From an uncultured Clostridia bacterium (GTDB taxonomy: Bacteria > Bacillota > Clostridia > Peptostreptococcales > Anaerovoracaceae), in the NCBI GenBank assembly GCA_937889655.1, contig CALBZG010000027.1, forward strand, positions 1-40,822: a stretch of 40,822 nucleotides of DNA, written 5' to 3'. Positions 16,595 through 24,214 of this stretch are shown piece after piece. The notes below the pieces were generated by a model. That model was not told where the DNA came from, did not search any database, and saw nothing but the letters and a program-made list of their open reading frames with translations. Within the stretch, counting starts at the first letter, position 1; every line of letters begins with the position of its first letter. The translations under genes were made by a program, and so were the position numbers.

Positions 16595-19500
16595 ATTGCG
16601 CTGCCTATAGCGATGCTGATTCAAGAGGCAAACTGGTACAGAAGGAGTATCTGGATAAAAATATATTTTTGTCGGCGGGAGCCGGTTCAGGGAAGACCTC
16701 CAGTCTGGTAAAGAGAGTAATAGCCCTTGTTCTGGACGGGAGGGAGATATCCTCCATCGTGGCCATTACTTTCACCAGGGAAGCGGCAAAGATGTTTTAC
16801 GGCAGGATCACCGAAGCACTGGAGGAGGGCGCGGAAACCGCTCCGGACGAGTGCGCCAGGGAATTGCTGAGAGAAGCCCTGGCCAATATCGATTCAGCCT
16901 TTTTCGGAACCATCGATAGCTTTTGCAGGAAAATGCTTCTGGAGCATCCTTCAGAGGCAGGAATATCCTCGGACATAACACCCATGGAGAAGAGCGGCAT
17001 GCTCAGAGAGCTGGCTGCTTCTGTTCTTGAAAGTCTTGTGAACGACCGGGAGCCGAAGGATATTTTTGAGAAATACAAAGAACTTAGGGATCATGATATC
17101 AGCAACAGCCAAATCATCAGCATAATAGATCATATTGCACAGGAAGATATTTTCGAAATAGAAATGGGAGAAGAGCCGGCTCCTTTTGCCGGGGATCACA
17201 AGGAAAGGCAATGGCTGGAGGATGCTCACGAAATAGGGGACCTTCTTAGGAAAGAGTATGAAACTGCAGTTGTTGCGGGGAATAGCCGGAAGGCAGCCGA
17301 AGAGCTCACGACAAAGGACTGCTATGCCGCTTACTTGAAAGGTGTCAGGACTCTGGACCGCAGGCATCCGGTGAAGGAGCTCCATTACCTGGAATGGATG
17401 ACGAAAGCTTGGGGATATAAAAGAAGCAAGCTGCCAAAACCTCAAATGGCCCTGGAGCGGGCGGAGACGATACTCGCCTCTGAAGAAACCGCCGATTTGA
17501 AAAAACTCTATGAGGACAACAAATACTATAAAGCACTGGAATTCGGAAAACTGGCAAGACCGCTGGTCCTGTCCCTTGAGAAGAAGAAAGGGCTGATCAC
17601 CTATAACCAGAGCCTGAAAGCCCTGGTGGATTTGCTAGTCCGGGATGAAAAAACCGGCGGGGAGCTGCTGTCTTATATCAGAGCAAAATATAAGTATTAC
17701 CTGATCGATGAATTTCAGGATACCAACCCGCTCCAGACCCGGCTGTTCAAGTATCTGACGGACAACATGCCCGGGGCGTTGTTTATCGTGGGGGATGACA
17801 AGCAGGCGATCTATCGATTCAGGGGCGGGGATGTAGATAATTTTAAAGCTGTTGAGGAACAGTTCCGCGCTGACGATAACAGTGCATCTCTACGGCTGAC
17901 CTGCAATTTCAGGTCCAGTGAAGCGTTGCGGGAGTGGTTCGATAGAAAATTCGGCGAAAACAGTTTTTTCGGCAGGGACTTCCCCAGCATAGAACAAGCT
18001 GACAAGCAAAAAAAGTTTGCCGATATTCTAAATGAAGTATTGGATGGTGCCTATGAGTACCCTGTTATAAAAAAGAAAAAAGGCAGCGCCGGCAAAGAAG
18101 GAGTACCTGGAAACGAACACGAGATGGTTATTTCCATCATCCGGCATTTGCTGGGTAAAAAAGTCAGCAGCTATGATCACGAGACGAAAATCATGACTGC
18201 CCATAGCTTGACCTATGAAGACATGATGGTCATTACAAACACGAAAGACAAGCTGGGAGGCTATATTGAAGCTTTCAGGGAGGCAGGATTGCCGTATAAT
18301 GTAGCCGGGAGCTCAAATCTGAAAAACAGTCGTGGACTCCGGATGATGGCCAGGCTCCTGGACATGATGATCAATCCTGATGATCGTTTCAAAGAAGCGG
18401 TCTGTCTCATGGCTGAACCTTTTTCTTTGACAGCAAAGGAGCTGTATGATGGCACTTGTGGAAAACCCGGGGGAACACTGACCAAGGCTAAGGAACTGAT
18501 AAGCGCTATCAGAATAGAGACAGACCAACAGCCCCCGGCAGCAATATATCTTCATATTATGGAAAGACTCAGGCTCACAGCGATGCTTTCGGCCTTCTCC
18601 ATGGGAGAAGAACCGGATACTTTATACTACGGTCTTGAGCTGGTACGTCAGGCCACGGCAGAAGGAGCGGTAGCGGATATGGCCAGCTTGCTTTCCTTTA
18701 TTAATGAAGAACTCCTTTCCGGCGATTATGAATATGAGATGGCTTTGTCAGGGACGCCAAAGGGAGTCCGGCTGATGAATCTTCACAAGACAAAAGGCCT
18801 GGAATCCAAAGTCGTTATTCTGGCGGATGCAGAAAAACCTGCTGATAAAAGCGGTTGGGTAGACAGGCGCTATGATTACGAGCGGGGGAAAGTGAGTTTT
18901 TTCTGTATAACGGGGCAGGGCTACAACGGGAGCCGTGGCGCGAAGATCGTTGAAACCGTGCAGTTTGATCATTTGAAAATCCTCGAGGCAGAGAAAATCC
19001 GGGAGGAGCAGATCCGGCTTAAATATGTAGCTGCCACTAGAGCTGAAAACATTCTGATCATCCCTAGACTATATAAAAATGAAACAATACCGGAGGAGCT
19101 TTATCGCGGTCTCGTTCCCGGCGAACAAGTAGAGGGGGGCTGGGATATGCTGCTGACTGAGGACCTGGAAGTTCTTGCTCCGCAACAGCAGGTGCAAGAA
19201 CTTGCGATCAGCCAGCGTTATGCGGATATTGCGGATTTCAAACCTCCGATTTGGAATGGAGAGAGTTCCTTCATCACGATCAATCCAAGCAAAGTATCTG
19301 CTTTGGATGGAAGAGAACCGGTACAGACGAAACAGGTTCTCGCTGATATTCATGGGGATCCGGAATTCGACACCCCTTTGTCATCAGAAAATCTGGAAAC
19401 AGGAGAAGAGGAGGTCCAATGGCAGAAAGACGGCACTTTAACAGGGACCCTGGTTCACAGGATGATGGAGACTTTGGTTAACAGGATCCATGAACGGATC

Positions 19501-20004
19501 CATCCGGATGAGCTTTTGGTGGTTTTGGACAATATCCTTGTTGTGAACAAGATCCCTTCGCCCAATGCAATGCCTTACAAATCAATGATGCTGGAGATCG
19601 CGGAGAAAATGTATAATGGTGGATATTGTCAGGACCATGTTGCCGGTTTTCAGAATGTTCCTGAGGATCTCATGGGGGAATTGCGCCAAAGTGCGGAAAT
19701 CCATACGGAATTGCCATTCTCAATATATTTGAAGAAGGATGACGGCCTTTTAGCGCAGTTAACACAGGAACTGGGCATTGAAGCCGGAAAAGACAGCTAT
19801 ATCAACGGTGTGATGGATCTCGTCTACAGGAAAAACGATGAGTGGTACATTTGTGATTATAAAACGAACTTCTCGGCGGACAATCTTCTGGAACATTACA
19901 AGGGCCAGCTGACACTATATAAAGCCATACTCAAAATGTTGTTTGACCTGGATCGGGAGCCTGAGGCGTATCTATATCATATTCCTGCCCGAAGCAAGGA
20001 GTAA
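16591..20004 (+). CDS. addA: AddA helicase-nuclease (UvrD-family superfamily 1)
   Basis: ATP-driven helicase and nuclease subunit of AddAB, 1137 residues. Helicase motifs in order: Walker A SAGAGSGKT at 28-36, FTREAA, Walker B LIDEFQDT with Asp373/Glu374, GDDKQAIYRFRGGD, NFRSS, LMNLHKTKGLE and YVAATRAE. The C-terminal RecB-type nuclease carries GVMDLVY with Asp1076 and DYKT with Asp1089 and Lys1091. The start is GTG 16591, which overlaps the addB stop and has AAAGGAGGG at 16574-16582, eight bases upstream. All catalytic residues I can check are intact, so the pair should be active even though AddB is short. Confidence 0.94.
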   Translation: MNCAAYSDADSRGKLVQKEYLDKNIFLSAGAGSGKTSSLVKRVIALVLDGREISSIVAITFTREAAKMFYGRITEALEEGAETAPDECARELLREALANIDSAFFGTIDSFCRKMLLEHPSEAGISSDITPMEKSGMLRELAASVLESLVNDREPKDIFEKYKELRDHDISNSQIISIIDHIAQEDIFEIEMGEEPAPFAGDHKERQWLEDAHEIGDLLRKEYETAVVAGNSRKAAEELTTKDCYAAYLKGVRTLDRRHPVKELHYLEWMTKAWGYKRSKLPKPQMALERAETILASEETADLKKLYEDNKYYKALEFGKLARPLVLSLEKKKGLITYNQSLKALVDLLVRDEKTGGELLSYIRAKYKYYLIDEFQDTNPLQTRLFKYLTDNMPGALFIVGDDKQAIYRFRGGDVDNFKAVEEQFRADDNSASLRLTCNFRSSEALREWFDRKFGENSFFGRDFPSIEQADKQKKFADILNEVLDGAYEYPVIKKKKGSAGKEGVPGNEHEMVISIIRHLLGKKVSSYDHETKIMTAHSLTYEDMMVITNTKDKLGGYIEAFREAGLPYNVAGSSNLKNSRGLRMMARLLDMMINPDDRFKEAVCLMAEPFSLTAKELYDGTCGKPGGTLTKAKELISAIRIETDQQPPAAIYLHIMERLRLTAMLSAFSMGEEPDTLYYGLELVRQATAEGAVADMASLLSFINEELLSGDYEYEMALSGTPKGVRLMNLHKTKGLESKVVILADAEKPADKSGWVDRRYDYERGKVSFFCITGQGYNGSRGAKIVETVQFDHLKILEAEKIREEQIRLKYVAATRAENILIIPRLYKNETIPEELYRGLVPGEQVEGGWDMLLTEDLEVLAPQQQVQELAISQRYADIADFKPPIWNGESSFITINPSKVSALDGREPVQTKQVLADIHGDPEFDTPLSSENLETGEEEVQWQKDGTLTGTLVHRMMETLVNRIHERIHPDELLVVLDNILVVNKIPSPNAMPYKSMMLEIAEKMYNGGYCQDHVAGFQNVPEDLMGELRQSAEIHTELPFSIYLKKDDGLLAQLTQELGIEAGKDSYINGVMDLVYRKNDEWYICDYKTNFSADNLLEHYKGQLTLYKAILKMLFDLDREPEAYLYHIPARSKE

Positions 20005-20005
20005 T

Positions 20006-20791
20006 ATGAAAAAAGTTCTTTACGGCAACGATAGGGGCGGTAGGATCTGGGAGCTTGATCTCATTCGAGGCCTCTGTGTGATCGTCATGATTTTTGATCA
20101 CACGATTTATGACCTTCGGTTTATATTCGATATCGGAACGCCCTTTGTGATGGGATATTTTCATTGGGGCTTACGGACGGCTGTTCGGATACCAGTGGTC
20201 CTCAGCTTTGTGATGATCAGCGGCATAAGCAGCTCGTTCAGCCGTTCCAATTTGAGGCGTGGCCTTGAACTGGCAGGAGTAGCGGCGGCGCTGACGCTGG
20301 CCACCGCATTGCTTGATAAAGCCAATGGAAACGGCGATGAGTTTTTAATAACCTTTGGCATTCTGCACATGCTTTCGGCTTCGATCCTGCTTTTTTATCT
20401 GCTGCGCAAATTTTTGAAGGACCGTTGTATATGCATCATCGGTCTGGTTCTTGCTGCAATCGGCATTTTTTATTATGCAGGGGGATACCGGGCTGAAGAA
20501 GGCTGGAGATGGTTAGGGTTGATCGTTCAGCTGAAAGGGGCGTTTTTTTCTGCGGATTATTTTCCGTTGCTGCCCGGAGCCGGATTTTTCCTTCTTGGCG
20601 GTGTTCTGGGTCCAGTTCTTTATAAAGAGAAGAAAAGCCATTTCGACAAAATAAGAGATCCACGCCTTTCAAAACCGGTACTTTTGGCGGGCCGCCAGGC
20701 TCTGATCGTGTATTTGGTTCATCAGCCGGTGGTCCTTCTGATATTATCTGTTAGCTTTTTTCTTGCCACAGGCCGCCCGATATCCTTGTGA
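20006..20791 (+). CDS. Membrane protein of the heparan-alpha-glucosaminide N-acetyltransferase-like family (DUF1624)
   Basis: A 261-residue polytopic membrane protein with about seven hydrophobic segments. The N-terminal motif RIWELDLIRGLCVIVMI with the nearby DHTIYDL is typical of DUF1624/HGSNAT-type acyltransferase-like proteins, in which a membrane-buried His is the acyl acceptor. The frame extends back to 19943 inside addA, but ATG 20006 is preferred because AAGGAG at 19996-20001 lies just before it. It directly follows addA. Members of this family are poorly characterised in bacteria, so an acyltransferase role in envelope glycan modification is only a suggestion. It ends just before a long hairpin shared with the converging regulator gene. 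Confidence 0.7.
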   Translation: MKKVLYGNDRGGRIWELDLIRGLCVIVMIFDHTIYDLRFIFDIGTPFVMGYFHWGLRTAVRIPVVLSFVMISGISSSFSRSNLRRGLELAGVAAALTLATALLDKANGNGDEFLITFGILHMLSASILLFYLLRKFLKDRCICIIGLVLAAIGIFYYAGGYRAEEGWRWLGLIVQLKGAFFSADYFPLLPGAGFFLLGGVLGPVLYKEKKSHFDKIRDPRLSKPVLLAGRQALIVYLVHQPVVLLILSVSFFLATGRPISL

Positions 20792-20795
20792 TGCT

Positions 20796-20831
20796 TCAGG
20801 GGGATATGGCGCTAACGCCATATCCCCCTGA
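20796..20831. terminator. Perfect 16-bp hairpin between convergent genes
   Basis: TCAGGGGGATATGGCG (20796-20811) and its exact complement (20816-20831) enclose the tetraloop CTAA. It sits in the 45-base gap between the ends of the DUF1624-like gene (plus) and the sigma-54 regulator gene (minus). There is no U-run immediately on either side, so it is not a textbook intrinsic terminator. It could still end or protect both transcripts. Confidence 0.55.
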
Positions 20832-20836
20832 GAACC

Positions 20837-22903
20837 TTATAAATTGTATTTATTTATTTTTCTGACGTACTGGGTCTGGCTTATGCCCAGGGCTGTCGCC
20901 GCCTTTCTTGAAGATTTGTAAGTCTCCTTGGCATGCTTCAATATATTCCTCTCAAAATTTTCCACGGCATCATCCAAGGAAAGCTCTGCCACATGAGTGT
21001 CTAAAGGCACGCCGGAATTCTCGAATATGCTGCGATGGAATTCATGCATGACGTCCAGCAGAGAGATATTCTCGCCTTTGGCAGATATCATCAGCCGCTG
21101 CATCAGGTTTTCGAGCTCTCTGATATTTCCTGGCCAGCTGTAATTTTTGAGGTAGTCCACTGCATCCTCGTTGATCCCCCGTGCGATCCCGAATTTTTTC
21201 CCATACAGTCTGATAAAATAATGGATCAGCGGAGGAATATCTCCAGGCCGTTCCTCCAGGGTAGGAACTCTTATCGGGAATACGTTCAGCCGGTAGTAGA
21301 GATCACGACGGAATAGCTTCTGATCCACCAATTCCTCCAGGTTTCTGTTGGTTGCAGATATGACCCGGACATTTGTCATGACCGGCGTTGTACCGCCTAT
21401 CCGATAAAATTCGCCGTCTTGGATGACCCGGAGCAGTTTTGCCTGCATATCAGCAGGAAGTTCGCCGATTTCATCAAGGAAAATGATCCCGTTGTCAGCC
21501 AGCTCGAAATAACCTTTTTTTCCGCTTTGACTTGCGCCGGTGAATGCGCCCTTTTCGTAGCCAAAAAATTCGGATTCCATCAGGTTCGGCGCTATTGAGG
21601 CGCAGTTGACTTTGATGTAAGGCTGCAGCTTGCGCGAACTGTTTTTTTGGATGACATTGGCCAGCTTCTCTTTGCCTACGCCGGTTTCGCCGGTGATCAA
21701 AACATGGCAGTCGTATTTTGCAACATTGAGGGCTTCGTCCATAACAGCGACCATGGCTCTCGACTCGCATACAAATCCTTCTGACTGGGCAACGCGGAAG
21801 CCTGCACCTTCTTTTAAATGCTCGCTTTTACTTAAAGGATAGGAAGGATCGTCAATGAGGGGCGGCTTTCTGGTCTGGGCGTCGACAAGATATGGAACCA
21901 GTTCCTTCGTCATCTGGATGTCGAATTCGTCATAGGCTTCAAGATAGCCGTCGGCACAGCGGATGTTGAGATGCCTGGAAATAGATTCGGTAATATAAAG
22001 GGCGATATTGTAATTGTTGATCAGGTTGGCGAAGAAAACAGACCCGCCCGACCTGGTGGCCAGGATATTGATGGTCTCGGCTCCTGGTATATCCGCACAG
22101 TTTATGGAGATATCGAATAAGGAGTCTATATTCAGCCGGTCCATGCATTCGAGAGGCTTCAGGATGTTGACGAAATGGATCTCATTGAAAACCCTCGAAA
22201 GAAGTTCGTCGACCTTTTTGCCGGAGAGGACCAGCTCTGTTTTTTTGTCTAAAAGACAAACGATATTGGCCTCTTCGCCTACAACTCTGCGGACCGCATG
22301 GCCATATAACAGATTCATCATCAGGTTGTTGCCCACCACAAGAAAATTTCGTTTGTCAAGAGCTTCTTTGCTGACGCTGAAAAGGGTGCCCGACTCGTTA
22401 AAAGTGAAAAGAAGCAGGTCAACAGGAACATCCTGAGGTTTCTTGATAACCGGGATCTCGTTGAAGGCGATAGCGTATCCCTCGGCCTCCACTTGGCCGA
22501 AGGCCCTGTTCACGTCTGTTATACGACTGATATAGATGGGCACGGTTGTCAGTGAGGTGTTGCAAAGAACTTCGTCGCCAACCTTTAAACCCCGCTTATT
22601 GCTATACTCGCTGCCAATTTCTTCAACGACGCCGTAAAGCAGTCCGCCGGTATCCGTTACGGGATTATGAAGCTTTCCGCGCTTAATAACGATATCGATG
22701 ATCTTTGCCTTAATTGCATCCTCGTTATTGTTGGATTCCATGGATATCTGCTTGAAGCTGGTGCCTTCAAGATGGATCCTTCTGATTCCGATCCTCATTT
22801 CATCCGGATAGATTTCCCGGCTGTTGTCGACTTTCCAGGCGATGGTGGGCAGAACGCTGCCTGGTTCCATAACGCGTCTGATGCCGTATGCTCCCTCTTT
22901 CAT
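20837..22903 (-). CDS. Sigma-54-dependent activator with a degenerate 3,5-diaminohexanoate dehydrogenase sensor domain
   Basis: Enhancer-binding protein of 688 residues, read right to left. Residues 1 to about 345 align along their whole length with the Kdd enzyme encoded at 24215-25246; shared blocks include MK.G..YG..RV, GK..NPVT..GG.L.G.V.EIG and LKVGD. The dinucleotide loop of Kdd (GGGGKSG) is replaced by GNNLMMN near residue 191, so it is probably not an active dehydrogenase. The AAA+ domain (about 375-610) has Walker A GETGVGKE at 405-412, the sigma-54 contact loop GAFTGA at 452-457, and Walker B IIFLDE with Asp477/Glu478. A Fis/TyrR-type helix-turn-helix closes the protein (SSRKAATALGISQTQYVRK). 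AAAGGAG is at 22912-22918. I infer control of the lysine operon. The gene is not named here because I cannot confirm a published symbol. Confidence 0.88.
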   Translation of the reverse strand: MKEGAYGIRRVMEPGSVLPTIAWKVDNSREIYPDEMRIGIRRIHLEGTSFKQISMESNNNEDAIKAKIIDIVIKRGKLHNPVTDTGGLLYGVVEEIGSEYSNKRGLKVGDEVLCNTSLTTVPIYISRITDVNRAFGQVEAEGYAIAFNEIPVIKKPQDVPVDLLLFTFNESGTLFSVSKEALDKRNFLVVGNNLMMNLLYGHAVRRVVGEEANIVCLLDKKTELVLSGKKVDELLSRVFNEIHFVNILKPLECMDRLNIDSLFDISINCADIPGAETINILATRSGGSVFFANLINNYNIALYITESISRHLNIRCADGYLEAYDEFDIQMTKELVPYLVDAQTRKPPLIDDPSYPLSKSEHLKEGAGFRVAQSEGFVCESRAMVAVMDEALNVAKYDCHVLITGETGVGKEKLANVIQKNSSRKLQPYIKVNCASIAPNLMESEFFGYEKGAFTGASQSGKKGYFELADNGIIFLDEIGELPADMQAKLLRVIQDGEFYRIGGTTPVMTNVRVISATNRNLEELVDQKLFRRDLYYRLNVFPIRVPTLEERPGDIPPLIHYFIRLYGKKFGIARGINEDAVDYLKNYSWPGNIRELENLMQRLMISAKGENISLLDVMHEFHRSIFENSGVPLDTHVAELSLDDAVENFERNILKHAKETYKSSRKAATALGISQTQYVRKINKYNL

Positions 22904-23071
22904 TTACAAAACTCCTTTGATAGGCCCCTTCAATATATGTTTTTTAAGCTTTCAAATTGACTCTCGTATGTTCTGATCTTTATTCCAACGCCGTTTAGCT
23001 GAGTTAAAAATGGTTCACTTCAATTGATGTTACACCTTGGGTTCGAAAAATGCAAGACGCTTCGCAAGGAT

Positions 23072-23100
23072 TTGTCAAAAACCGCAATGAGTGGTATAAT
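23072..23100 (+). promoter_or_regulatory. Sigma-A promoter for rluB
   Basis: TTGTCA (23072-23077), a 17-base spacer, then a perfect TATAAT (23095-23100). Transcription would start near 23107. An ATG at 23115 would then have almost no leader, which supports the downstream start of rluB at 23151. Confidence 0.8.
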
Positions 23101-23150
23101 CCAAACCACAAGACATGAGCGACAACAGCAGACGATTAGGAGATCAAACC

Positions 23151-23855
23151 ATGAGATTGAACAGATATATTGCTCAGGCAGGCTTAGCCAGCAGGCGCAA
23201 GGCAGATGAGCTAATTGAAAACGGAAATGTAAGAGTTAATGGAAAACCGGTCAAACAGATGGGTTATATAGTTCAGGAGGGAGACAGGGTGGAGGTCAAC
23301 GGAACATTCGTGGAAACCCCTGAAAAAGCTGTCTACTATGTATTGAACAAACCGAAAGGCTATATCACTTCCACAGAAGATGAAAAATCCCGTCCTGTGG
23401 TAATAAACTTGCTGACGGATGTCACGGCCCGGGTCTTTCCTATCGGAAGGCTTGACTATAACACTTCAGGCCTGCTTCTGATGACCAACGACGGCAACCT
23501 TGCGTACAGACTGAGCCATCCAAAACATGAAGTGACTAAAACATACCTAGCCCTTGTAAGCGGCGCTCTTTCAAGAGAGAAGCTGGCCAAGTTAAGGAAA
23601 GGAGTTGACATCGGCGGCTATATAACAAAACCTGCCCAGGTTCAAATCATAAAACAAGGAGAAAGATCCAGCCTCGTTGAGATCACAATACATGAAGGGA
23701 AAAACAGGCAGGTGAGAAAAATGTTCGCCGCTGTCGGGAACAAGGTCGTGGAGCTTCAGCGCACTGCAATCGGAGAAATCAAGCTGGGAAGACTTTTGGA
23801 GGGGCATTACCGGAAATTGACCAAAGTTGAATTGGACTATCTTAAAACTTTATAA
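23151..23855 (+). CDS. rluB: Ribosomal large-subunit pseudouridine synthase B family (RluB/RsuA type)
   Basis: Pseudouridine synthase of 234 residues acting on rRNA. The N-terminal S4 RNA-binding domain (about residues 1-60) begins MRLNRYIAQAGLASRRKADE. The catalytic motif GRLDYNTSGLLLMTNDG follows with the nucleophile Asp102, and the C-terminal block HEGKNRQVRKM is typical. The frame is open from 23115, but ATG 23151 has AGGAG at 23138-23142 eight bases upstream and gives the family N terminus. It usually lies next to scpAB or other housekeeping genes; here it is a single-gene unit with its own promoter and terminator, wedged between the regulator and the lysine operon. Confidence 0.93.
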   Translation: MRLNRYIAQAGLASRRKADELIENGNVRVNGKPVKQMGYIVQEGDRVEVNGTFVETPEKAVYYVLNKPKGYITSTEDEKSRPVVINLLTDVTARVFPIGRLDYNTSGLLLMTNDGNLAYRLSHPKHEVTKTYLALVSGALSREKLAKLRKGVDIGGYITKPAQVQIIKQGERSSLVEITIHEGKNRQVRKMFAAVGNKVVELQRTAIGEIKLGRLLEGHYRKLTKVELDYLKTL

Positions 23856-23883
23856 GAAACCTTATTAAGATCAGCCATAAAGT

Positions 23884-23917
23884 AAGGCCGTATCGAAAAT
23901 TTTCGATACGGCCTTTT
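23884..23917 (+). terminator. Rho-independent terminator of rluB
   Basis: AAGGCCGTATCGAAAA (23884-23899) is followed at once by its exact complement (23900-23915), a 32-base palindrome that can form a 14-bp stem with an AATT loop, then TTTT. It insulates rluB from the lysine operon. Confidence 0.9.
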
Positions 23918-23943
23918 AGTTGTGCCTTCATCACAAAATAAGA

Positions 23944-24040
23944 TTCGAAGATTGATTGAACATAAATCGGTTCGAATTTTCCGAAGGCGAACAGAAAACA
24001 GTTCGAACGGTTTTTCTAAACATTTGAAAATCCTTCAAAT
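23944..24040 (+). promoter_or_regulatory. Probable upstream activator sites for the sigma-54 regulator
   Basis: The hexamer TTCGAA occurs three times in 64 bases (23944, 23971, 24002), the last within the palindrome GTTCGAAC. CGAAC (23988-23992) is also inverted against GTTCG (24001-24005). A perfect inverted repeat ATTTGAA (24022-24028) and TTCAAAT (24034-24040) follows with a five-base spacer. Relative to the predicted start near 24083 these lie at about -140 to -43; the TTCGAA group at -139 to -76 is where enhancer-binding proteins usually bind. Which repeat is the real operator is not decided by sequence alone. Confidence 0.5.
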
Positions 24041-24056
24041 TTCAATCAAAAAAAGT

Positions 24057-24072
24057 TGGCATGGACATTGCT
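24057..24072 (+). promoter_or_regulatory. Sigma-54 promoter of the kdd-kam-ato operon
   Basis: TGGCATGGACATTGCT matches the -24/-12 consensus TGGCAYRN4TTGCW at every defined position, with GG and GC ten bases apart. Transcription should start about 12 bases after the GC, near 24083. An activator with the GAFTGA loop is encoded 1.1 kb away on the opposite strand. Confidence 0.9.
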
Positions 24073-24110
24073 AATAATATAGATAGTGGCAACCGATCAA
24101 TGTTGGAGCC

Positions 24111-24159
24111 TAAGTTCGATCGCATAATCGCACTTAAGAAAAACATCGTAATAACGATG
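24111..24159 (+). other. Two small hairpins in the kdd leader RNA
   Basis: TAAGTTCGAT (24111-24120) pairs with ATCGCACTTA (24127-24136) with one internal mismatch. CATCGT (24144-24149) pairs perfectly with ACGATG (24154-24159) around an AATA loop. Both lie in the predicted untranslated leader. Neither has a U-run, so attenuation is not indicated; mRNA stability is possible. Confidence 0.35.
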
Positions 24160-24214
24160 AAAATTAAAAAGCAAAGTTAAATTTGATCAAACAAAATCCA
24201 AGGAGGATAAAATT

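Larger units (their letters stand above)
23856..24214 (+). other. Gene-free control region of the lysine operon
   Basis: These 359 bases hold, in order, the rluB terminator, an AT-rich stretch with repeated TTCGAA sites, an ATTTGAA/TTCAAAT inverted repeat, a sigma-54 promoter and a leader of about 130 bases with two small hairpins. No small coding frame with a ribosome site was seen. Confidence 0.85.

Noticed and set aside
22904..23071. Search for a promoter of the sigma-54 regulator on the minus strand.
   Set aside because: Only poor matches were seen (for example a TATATT near 22932 with no suitable -35 box), so no promoter was annotated.
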